From the NCBI GenBank assembly GCA_031257955.1, contig JAIRNQ010000101.1:1-20198 (forward strand): 20,198 nt of DNA, read 5' to 3'. Made by a program: the position numbers and the translations under genes. The notes beneath the pieces were generated by a model. The model made no database searches, had not been told where the DNA came from, and saw only the letters and a list, made by a program, of their open reading frames with translations. This document shows, in pieces, positions 14,452 through 20,198 of the stretch (position 1 is its first letter; every line of letters begins with the position of its first letter). This DNA comes from Deltaproteobacteria bacterium. GTDB lineage: Bacteria > Desulfobacterota > Desulfarculia > Adiutricales > Adiutricaceae.

Positions 14452-14760
14452 CCCGCCCCTTTCAACGCCGGGTTTCCTGGTGCCCCTGTCGCCCCTCCCA
14501 ACCCCGGTGCCTCTGGCATCCCTTCCGGTCCCGGCGCCCCTGACGTCCCTTCCAGCCCCATCGGAGACCCGCCAATTCGCCAAGCTAATATATAGGCGAA
14601 ATCCACCCGCCCGTTTCGGCCAAGCCCTATCCCCGCTCCACCCTTCCCCGGCCGTTCCCATACAGACCCCTCCCCGGCCGTTCTCACCGGCGGCACCCCG
14701 GCCGTCACCTCCCCGGCCGGCCCCTTCGGGGCCCCCCTTGGCGTCTATCCCGGGACCATT
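14452..14760. repeat. C-rich repetitive spacer after the UbiB gene
   Basis: No gene is supported. The plus strand is extremely pyrimidine-rich. A 24-bp unit starting CCCGG-y-GCC occurs at 14503 and 14530 (20 of 24 identical, 27-bp period). CCCCGGCCG recurs at about 14646, 14673, 14694 and 14711. A compact GGCCCC-ttc-GGGGCC hairpin lies at 14719-14733. Read on the minus strand, part of it gives collagen-like G-x-y triplets, which I attribute to the repeat composition. Confidence 0.6.
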
Positions 14761-14900
14761 ATTTTAAGCCCTACCGTCGATTTTACCAGACGATTGATTC
14801 CTTACTCGACCCTTAATTATAAGATTAAGTCTAATAGCCGTTATACTTCTGAAACATAATTAATCATTATTTTTGCGTTTATAAGATAATTTTGTCCAGG

Positions 14901-14929
14901 TTGAATTGTCAATATTTCTAGTGTAAACT
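14901..14929 (+). promoter_or_regulatory. Candidate promoter of rubrerythrin
   Basis: TTGAAT (14901-14906) and TAAACT (14924-14929) are 17 nt apart in an AT-rich stretch, with no better match before the gene. The leader would be about 230 nt. I see no obvious PerR- or OxyR-type operator. Confidence 0.5.
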
Positions 14930-15167
14930 TGCCCTACGTGGAATCGGACGCCATGGCCGGAATAATTCTTTCGCGCCCCCGCAAGGGTGCCAATTATCGT
15001 TTTGGCCAAGTCGTTTCCGGTTCCCCCGGGCGGCCCGGGCCTTATGCCAAAGGCTTCCCGGTCCGGCTGATTCCAAACGGGACTGCCCTTTTGGAAAGAA
15101 GCTCCAACAACTCCCCCTTTTTTGAGGGAACGATAATTTTAATCGAAAGAAACCATGGAGGTTTACC

Positions 15168-15671
15168 ATGTCCGCAACCGATCCGAAGGTTATCGCCGAT
15201 CTGAAGGCCGCCTTCGCGGGTGAGTCGCAAGCCAACCGTAAGTACTTGGCTTTCGCGGCCAAAGCCGAGCAAGAGAACCTGCCTTACGCGGCCAAGATCT
15301 TCAGGGCCGCCGCCCATGCCGAGACCATACACGCCCACAGCCATCTGAGGCTCCTGGACGGCATCAAGGGCACGGCCGACAATCTTCAGGAGGCCATCGG
15401 CGGTGAGACCTACGAGTTCACCCAGATGTACCCCGAGATGCTCAAGAACGCCCAAGCCGCCGGCGACAAGGCCACCGAGCGCGGCTTGCACTTGGCCAAC
15501 GAGGCCGAGAAGGTCCACGCCGAATTCTTCAAGAAAGCCGCCGCCAACCCCGGCCAAGCCGCTCCCAAGATCTTCGTCTGTAAGGTCTGCGGCCACGTGG
15601 CCGAGGGCCAAGCCCCAGACGTTTGCCCCATCTGCGGCAGCAAGCACTCGGCCTACGAGGAGATCGCCTAA
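15168..15671 (+). CDS. rbr: Rubrerythrin
   Basis: This 167-residue cytosolic peroxide-reducing di-iron protein is typical of anaerobes and takes electrons through rubredoxin. The four-helix ferritin-like domain (about 5-125) carries the expected ligands: E19 (AGESQANRKY), E52 and H55 (HAETIHAHSH), E80 and probably E83 (GGETYEF), and E114 with H117 (EAEKVHAEFF). The C-terminal rubredoxin-like knuckle has C138-x2-C141 (VCKVCGHV) and C153-x2-C156 (CPICGSKH), which bind one Fe(SCys)4. GGAGGT 6 nt upstream fixes the ATG. It is monocistronic: its own promoter lies far upstream and a strong terminator follows. Alanine-rich codon use matches a highly expressed gene. Confidence 0.97.
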   Translation: MSATDPKVIADLKAAFAGESQANRKYLAFAAKAEQENLPYAAKIFRAAAHAETIHAHSHLRLLDGIKGTADNLQEAIGGETYEFTQMYPEMLKNAQAAGDKATERGLHLANEAEKVHAEFFKKAAANPGQAAPKIFVCKVCGHVAEGQAPDVCPICGSKHSAYEEIA

Positions 15672-15743
15672 CCGCCCACCTTCTAACCCGGCCCAGCCGT
15701 TCGGGCGGCTTCCCGCCGCCCGTCCCGGACCGGCAACCAAACT

Positions 15744-15775
15744 AGCCCCGGCCTCCCACGGTCCGGGGCTTTTTT
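15744..15775 (+). terminator. Intrinsic terminator of rubrerythrin
   Basis: AGCCCCGG (15744-15751) pairs with CCGGGGCT (15763-15770) around an 11-nt loop and runs into T6 (15770-15775). Confidence 0.92.
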
Positions 15776-16060
15776 CCGCCTAGTACCCGGGCCAAGCCTC
15801 CCTTCATATATAAGGATACTTTGCCGATGGCAAAACCACCGGCCAACCCAACACGGCCGCCCTTACCCGTTCCACTTACCAAACCAGTCCCGGGCTTTCT
15901 TTTGCCAGTCCGGCCCCAGTGCCCACCTCCCAAGTCGCGCCCATCGATGGCCTATGCAATCCAATGGAAAAGCCCAAGCTCGTTTGCCCGCCTCAGTTAA
16001 CCCTAATTTGTCCTCAATAGCCAAAAGCCGCTTAATGCCTCACTCTGTTGAGTAAGATAT
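15776..16060. other. Gene-free spacer
   Basis: No coding frame is convincing. The only discrete structure is a perfect TTTGCC-gat-GGCAAA hairpin (15820-15834) without a T-run. Confidence 0.5.
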
Positions 16061-16194
16061 CGGCCAGCCGACCACCCGTCCCTCTAAGGGCCCAAACTAG
16101 GGCGCTCCTGGGACTGCCCGCCGAAATCGGCCAGCCGCCCACCCGTCCCTCTCCGGGCCCAAATTAAAGCGGTTCTGGGACTGCCCGCCGAAAT
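16061..16194. repeat. 67-bp perfect-period tandem duplication
   Basis: Two directly abutting 67-bp copies (16061-16127 and 16128-16194) differ at 8 positions and have no indels. Both start CGGCCAGCCG and end CTGCCCGCCGAAAT. 67 is not a multiple of three and no open frame spans them, so this is non-coding. The equal length despite substitutions suggests that spacing, structure or recent conversion is maintained. Confidence 0.9.
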
Positions 16195-16448
16195 TGAGGG
16201 TACGTTTGGGGGGACGCACGAGGGTTCGCGAATGGCATAAGGCTCTCTATCGCAGAAGATTTTAGGCCTTTGGAGCGTTTTATCAAGGGTCCGGAATCAA
16301 AGGCTCAACTAAGGGACGGGAGGCCCTAGGGGTCTGCGCAAGCCCTTGCTCCCATAGGCTAAGCCAAATGCGGGTCTGGGCTGAGGCTGGGTAGCGCTCT
16401 CGTGGGCCTGGACGGCCGGGCGCCGGTCGTTAGTTAAACTGGAGATGG

Positions 16449-16513
16449 GGCCTTGGTTAGGCCAGGCCCGCCGGTCGGCTAGGGGGGCCGCAGCCGGCTG
16501 GGAGCGGCTGTGG
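16449..16513. other. Two GC-rich hairpins in the repetitive region
   Basis: GGCCT-tggtt-AGGCC (16449-16463) and CCGCAGCCG (16488-16496) pairing with CGGCTGTGG (16505-16513; one G-T pair, 8-nt loop). With the downstream T-tailed hairpins they could be part of a structured transcript, but no promoter stands out. The remaining 16195-16774 is G-rich on the plus strand, with no coding frame. Confidence 0.4.
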
Positions 16514-16649
16514 GGCCTCTGGGGCGATGGAGAGGGCCGAGAGGTGGGTTAGTAGCCTTGATAACCATTGGTTCCGTCTGGGGCCATCTGGGACCGATTA
16601 TGGGCCATCCTGGAAGGTACCCGCTTTCGGCCTGGGTTGAGGCTCGAAG

Positions 16650-16663
16650 CTAACCGGGGTTAG
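16650..16663. other. CTAAC-N4-GTTAG hairpin, first of three
   Basis: CTAAC-cggg-GTTAG. The same arms recur with other loops at 16797-16810 and 16870-16883. This copy has no T-run. Confidence 0.55.
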
Positions 16664-16774
16664 TTGGGATTATTGGCCAAACGGCTGAGTGTCTTTGGGG
16701 GATGGGAGAAATCGGGGCGAGAAACTAACTATTGATCGCGCAATTTTCGTGAGGTTCTTGGCAAGCCTTGTGTA

Positions 16775-16900
16775 ACGCGGGTTTTGGCTGAACTAACTAA
16801 CGGAAGTTAGCGCGTTTTTTAAAGTCGGGGCTCAGAATCGGTATCAGACGCGGGTTTTGGCGAAACTAACTAACGGGGGTTAGCGCATTTTTTATGGGTC
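16775..16900 (+). repeat. Tandem repeat with two T-tailed hairpins
   Basis: Copies of about 52 bp (16775-16826 and 16848-16900) share ACGCGGGTTTTGGC, AACTAACTAACGG and GTTAGCGC followed by T6. In each, CTAAC and GTTAG close a 4-nt loop (ggaa in the first, gggg in the second), and six T follow within 4 nt (16815-16820; 16888-16893). They look like two weak intrinsic terminators on the plus strand. Loops differ while arms are kept, which favours a conserved structure. No gene upstream obviously needs them. Confidence 0.7.
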
Positions 16901-16983
16901 CTGGAAGGAAGAATTCCGGACTCGAATTGGGCTCTCATGTCTGTTAAACGAACAATTAATCGGTTTAATTTTGGGTCCGGGAC

Positions 16984-17011
16984 AAATTTGACTGGTGCGG
17001 GTGTCAAATTT
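16984..17011. promoter_or_regulatory. 9-bp perfect inverted repeat, 10-bp spacer
   Basis: AAATTTGAC (16984-16992) and GTCAAATTT (17003-17011) are exact complements, about two helical turns centre to centre. This suits a dimeric regulator. It lies about 90 bp upstream of the candidate promoter at 17094 in a very A/T-tract-rich stretch. Confidence 0.5.
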
Positions 17012-17093
17012 TGAAAAAAAAACATTTAAAATTTAGATAGTTATGCGGGAAAAATTTTTTTTCAAAAAAAACGTCGGCCAAGCATTTTTTCTC

Positions 17094-17122
17094 TTGACCT
17101 GAAATCTAAAATGGTTTATTCT
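17094..17122 (+). promoter_or_regulatory. Candidate sigma-70-type promoter
   Basis: TTGACC (17094-17099), a 17-nt spacer and TATTCT (17117-17122). No gene starts nearby; the next is at 17610. A tiny frame follows (GGAG then ATG at about 17154, six codons). It could drive a long leader for the GyrI-like gene or a small RNA. Confidence 0.45.
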
Positions 17123-17505
17123 TAGTTTAACGAACATTTGTTAGCGGAGATTATGCGGATAAACAAAGTTTGAAAGACAGGCGAAGTCGGATAGCCAAAA
17201 ATTGAAACCAACCTCGGAGAGCCAAACCTCCCAAACAGCCCAGACGATCTTCGGTCCTTGGGCGAGAAAAAGAAATCAAAAAGAAGTTAAAGTAGCCTTT
17301 GAAGAATTTTAAATTTAAATTAGCGTCTTTATTTCAATGTACGATTGTTAGTTAGTCCCTTTTCAAATAAGTATGAGTACCCCGGCCCCCACCACCCCCA
17401 AAACGGGTTTTCGGGAATAGCCAACGGAAGTTAACCTAGCCATCCGATAAGCGCCCAGAGAGTTGAGAGGTAGAGTCGAGTCGAGAGTTGATAGACGGTA
17501 AGCCG

Positions 17506-17580
17506 AAGGCCCTTGGCCGAACAACGGTTACCATGATAATGAGGTACATCCAAGGCCATTGGCCGAACGACGGTTACCAT
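17506..17580 (+). promoter_or_regulatory. Duplicated promoter/operator unit of the GyrI-like gene
   Basis: A 29-bp sequence occurs at 17506-17534 and 17552-17580 (27 of 29 identical, 46-bp period). Each contains TTGGCC and ends CGGTTACCAT; after 16 nt of spacing the first is followed by GATAAT (17535-17540) and the second by TATATG (17581-17586), as -10-like hexamers. A related GGGTACCAT overlaps the start codon at 17610. The gene thus has two near-identical start sites or regulator sites in tandem. Confidence 0.55.
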
Positions 17581-17609
17581 TATATGTGAAATGCTCATGG
17601 GAGGGTACC

Positions 17610-18110
17610 ATGACCGACACGGTGTACATCGACGCGGTTGAAAACTTGCCTAGAAAGTCTTTGGTAGGGTATTGTTCAATTCTGAATTCCAGGGACGTGA
17701 CCCAGTATTACGATCTCCTGTGGTTCAAATTTCTGGAACGGCTGTCATGGACCCTTATCCCCCAGGAGCGAGACCTTTACGGCGTTTGCGCCAACCTCAA
17801 TCTGCGGGGCTACTTCGAGTATTGGACGACGGTGGAAACCTTACCAGGCGACATCGTCCCAGACGACTTGATGGCCAAGCCCATGGACGCCGGCACTTAT
17901 GGCAGCCGGGTTGAAAGGCCCGAAAAGCCCTTACCGGCCTTCTATAGCCGTCTGACGGAGTACTGGGAGCCTCCCTCGGACTATGTCTTAAACTGGAACC
18001 TGCCCTTTTTTGAGCTCTACAAGCCAAACTGGGCCAAACGGAACGCGGTTAAGATCTGCGTTCCCCTTTACGCCTCTATGGTCGAAAACCAGCGCCGGAT
18101 GTCCGGCTGA
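17610..18110 (+). CDS. GyrI-like / effector-binding domain protein
   Basis: This 166-residue stand-alone small-molecule-binding domain is of the GyrI-like type (SOUL/RobA-C fold), as found at the C-terminus of AraC-type regulators and as single-domain proteins. The family order is visible: VYIDAVENLPRKSLVGY (strand 1), LLWFKFLERL (helix), DLYGVCANL and YFEYWTTVETLPG (duplicated core), PMDAGTYGSR, FYSRLTEYWEPPSDY, and PFFELYKPN with E135 at the usual ligand-site position, then KICVPLY. No DNA-binding domain is present. ATG 17610 is chosen over ATG 17559 because GGAGGGT stands 5 nt upstream, and the upstream residues lie within the repeat unit. It is the only convincing gene in a 4.4-kb region. 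The duplicated promoter suggests regulated expression. Confidence 0.75.
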   Translation: MTDTVYIDAVENLPRKSLVGYCSILNSRDVTQYYDLLWFKFLERLSWTLIPQERDLYGVCANLNLRGYFEYWTTVETLPGDIVPDDLMAKPMDAGTYGSRVERPEKPLPAFYSRLTEYWEPPSDYVLNWNLPFFELYKPNWAKRNAVKICVPLYASMVENQRRMSG

Positions 18111-18180
18111 TGGATTTGCGGGGCCCAGTTATAATTAAGCGAGGGTATAACAAAGGAAAACGGTTATTCTGGGTCTCTCG

Positions 18181-18382
18181 GTGGCCTTGTGGCCCGAAAC
18201 GCGGTGCGTGAGCGAAGGACTGCAAAATAATTTTATAAGGTACTTGATTTCACCAAAAAAAACTGTTAGATATAATACGCCCTGACGTTAAGTGGAGATT
18301 GGCGAAAGGGCGTTCGGGAAAGGCGACGGATAGACGGGTAAGGCGTAATCAAGCTCACATTGTTTCTGGACCACAAGGCCAC
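18181..18382. repeat. 202-bp segment bounded by 12-bp perfect inverted repeats
   Basis: GTGGCCTTGTGG (18181-18192) and CCACAAGGCCAC (18371-18382) are exact reverse complements 178 bp apart. No target-site duplication is evident and there is no coding frame inside, so this could be a MITE-like relic, the base of a large RNA stem, or chance. Confidence 0.45.
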
Positions 18383-19262
18383 TTATCAGTTGCCAAATGG
18401 GTCATAGGATCGAGAATTAGTCTTAATAACCTAGTCTTTTGCATTTGGAATCTGTGTTTGGACAAATAACGTTTAGATAAAGTCATATTTTGTTACTAAA
18501 ACATAAATTTTTGCTCGAAATTATTAACGTAAAGCCTAAATAATTAGCGGGACGGGTTAAACCCTGATTGGGAAATAACGAAACGGATCGACGATAAGCC
18601 AGGCCTACGCATAGCGAGTTGGATTGGGGACGTAATTTTTCCGCGGCGAGTAAGACGGCCGACGAGAACCATTACCAGCGAGTGAGACGGAAAATGTGAG
18701 CCATACTTAACGGATAAGACGAAAAGCATGTTAAATAAAGACTGTGCGCAAGCTAAAAGATAGTAAGATATGACATTTTATAACGAACAGGATGTTATAT
18801 GGACGGACAAATGGATGGACAATCAAAACGTAATATATTAATTTTTTAATCTATGGCAGGTATTATATGAGTTAGGGTACAGATAAGGCTTTAAATTGTT
18901 ATACTGGTACATTAAGAAGCAAGTAATATGCGAATGGGAATAAAAACCAAATATTTAGACTGTAAAATAAATACGTTACACGATAATAAATGGTTAAAGC
19001 GAATATAAGTTTGGTAAAAAACTTTAGATTGATTATATTTATATACACTCATATAATAGATAAAGTTTCAATTTGGAGATATGAACTATGGTACGGTACT
19101 GATAACTAGACGGTGAATATTACGTTGCCGAAAATATAAATATTCGTTCCCGTTGAAGTGGTACTTTAACATTATTATGATATTAATCAGTAGGTTATTT
19201 TTGGTACAAACTTAGCAGCTAGCTAATATATGGTAATAATTTAGTCGCGGTGCTTGTTCTTT
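18383..19262. other. Strongly AT-rich gene-free block
   Basis: About 880 bp with frequent stops in all frames and composition very unlike the surrounding GC-rich DNA. One 13-bp phrase, GCGAGT-r-AGACGG, occurs at 18646 and 18678. I see no gene, no RNA gene and no origin-type box. A decayed insertion, a nucleoid-associated-protein binding site or foreign DNA are possible. Confidence 0.6.
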
Positions 19263-19304
19263 GGGAACCGTCAGGTTCCCGCCGGGTTCTGACGAAACGA
19301 ACCC
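19263..19304. other. Two adjacent hairpins with exchangeable arms
   Basis: GGGAACC-gtca-GGTTCCC (19263-19280, perfect 7 bp) is followed after 3 nt by GGGTTC (19284-19289) pairing with GAACCC (19299-19304). Because the arms are near copies of one another, the first arm can also pair with the second element, as in alternative RNA structures. There is no T-run. Confidence 0.5.
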
Positions 19305-20116
19305 AAATAAATTATGAGCCATATTAGAGTCGCTTGACTAGGTCGATGTCCTTAATCAAGTTATACTTCGGAGAACATCCCTAAGGCTGTCCCATATCGG
19401 TCCTATGGCCCTGGCAATCATCCCTTGGTTTTCCTGGGGCGGCCGGGGCCTGGCCACCCGTCCGGGAAGCCACACCATCGAAAAGTCGGACAAAAGTTTA
19501 AGACCTCTGTCGGTATTGTTTTAGAGCCTTTGGGTAATATTTACCAAATGGTTTCCGCTTACCTGACACTTTTGTTTGCTCACAAATATATTAAAAAAAT
19601 ACTAGAGAATTCTTAAGTTCCCGCTAGCTGGCTTTTGGGTAAGGAAATTCCGACTTCGGATGCAACTTACTTGGTTTTTTTTTGCATGCGAGCCCGCTTG
19701 AAGGAAAGATTATAATCTTCTTAATTTATTGGTTTTGCGGTGGTTAGAAACAGTGGTTGGCCAAAAGGCTAACGGATCAAGCCCTTGTTTAAGGGCTATT
19801 GTCATCGGAAATATCCACTTTGGAGAATAGAAACCTATAACCGCCGTTTTAAACTGAGGATTAAGATGGTTTGGCGGATAGCCAACGACAGCCGCCACCA
19901 ACAATGGGCCAGTAAGCGAACTGGCCGACAGGGCCAAGGCCCCGCCGCTAACAATTGATAGTGGACTTTTTTTGGGACTAGGCCGAACGAATGAATTAGG
20001 GTCCCCGCGGATCCGACTCCCAGACTAACACTTGGTGAGCCTACGGGCCGTGGGTTTCCCGCCGACTGGCCCGTCCGGGCTTTGGCTGGCTTAGGCCGCC
20101 TAGTGGGACGTGGAGA
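19305..20116. other. Gene-free region with one open minus-strand frame
   Basis: No supported gene. A minus-strand frame stays open for about 100 codons (about 20010 to 19710) and reads in part as a hydrophobic segment (GGALALSASSLTGPLLVAAV). It has no ATG or ribosome-binding site at its start. It may be a fragment of a lost membrane-protein gene, or an accident of composition. Confidence 0.35.
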
Positions 20117-20198
20117 CGAGCGCGAGGGTTCGGGAGGCGATTCCCGGGTTGGGACCGTAAAGGTCCGCGAGCGTGAGGGTTCGGGAGGCGATTCCCGG
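20117..20198. repeat. Start of a 51-bp-period tandem repeat at the window edge
   Basis: 31-bp copies at 20117-20147 and 20168-20198 are identical except for one base (30 of 31). Both run from CGAGCG to GGCGATTCCCGG, and the second ends exactly at the window edge, so more copies may follow. A weaker likeness to CGCACGAGGGTTCGCG at about 16213 is noted. Confidence 0.75.

Noticed and set aside
14374..14708. Minus-strand collagen-like (G-x-y) frame
   Set aside because: It overlaps the end of the UbiB-family gene antisense and arises from a short C-rich repeat; no start signal.
15403..15783. Plus-strand Pro/Arg/Ser-rich frame over rubrerythrin
   Set aside because: Frame-shifted shadow of rubrerythrin, which has a good ribosome-binding site and all ligands.
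16061..16900. Repeats as a CRISPR array
   Set aside because: Copies abut directly or occur only twice, units are too long and diverged, and no cas gene is present.
18544..18729. 61-codon minus-strand frame
   Set aside because: No ribosome-binding site, no recognisable motif, and lies in the AT-rich gene-free block.

Overview
The window looks like a chromosomal segment of an anaerobic Gram-negative bacterium, most likely a deltaproteobacterium (Desulfobacterota) or close relative. This is inferred from a DUF3391/HD-GYP phosphodiesterase, a rubrerythrin with a C-terminal rubredoxin-like centre, an NBP35/Mrp-type P-loop ATPase with a CPEC motif, a UbiB/AarF-family protein, and GC-rich coding DNA dense in GGCC. 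Codon content and the low-GC spacers allow a host-associated lifestyle, but nothing here proves it.

Layout. (1) 1-1250, minus strand: an AT-richer, probably mobile AAA-ATPase-like/DUF1703 gene that runs off the left edge. (2) 1251-2283: a gene-free stretch ending in a strong promoter (1879-1906) and a leader of about 370 nt with a possible pseudoknot and a 10-bp hairpin, leading into an HD-GYP gene (2284-3516). (3) 3588-4507: the PLP-homeostasis protein YggS and a small cysteine protein, closed by a terminator. (4) 4508-5540: a lower-GC accessory patch with a direct repeat, a frameshifted gene relic and a small ORF, bounded on the right by tRNA-Asp(GTC) on the minus strand. (5) 5949-9189: three plus-strand genes (Smr-domain protein, membrane-anchored metallophosphoesterase, CorA-type transporter). 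(6) A 15-bp perfect-stem bidirectional terminator separates CorA from a convergent minus-strand pair: a multi-spanning protein with a low-complexity tail and coiled coil, then the Mrp-like ATPase. (7) 12168-12762: a divergent, AT-rich, palindrome-rich promoter region. (8) 12763-15671: UbiB/AarF kinase-like protein, a C-rich repetitive spacer, then rubrerythrin with its own promoter and terminator. (9) 15776-20198: about 4.4 kb with only one convincing gene, a GyrI-like effector-binding protein (17610-18110) behind a duplicated promoter/operator unit. The rest holds tandem repeats, hairpins and a strongly AT-rich block.

The core genes are housekeeping: second-messenger breakdown, PLP balance, divalent cation transport, Fe-S/P-loop ATPase, oxidative-stress defence and probable quinone biosynthesis support. 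The most interesting material is non-coding: the structured leader before the HD-GYP gene, the 67-bp and about 73-bp tandem repeats with recurring CTAAC-N4-GTTAG hairpins, the duplicated promoter of the GyrI-like gene, and separate 15-bp in-frame triplications in three different genes.
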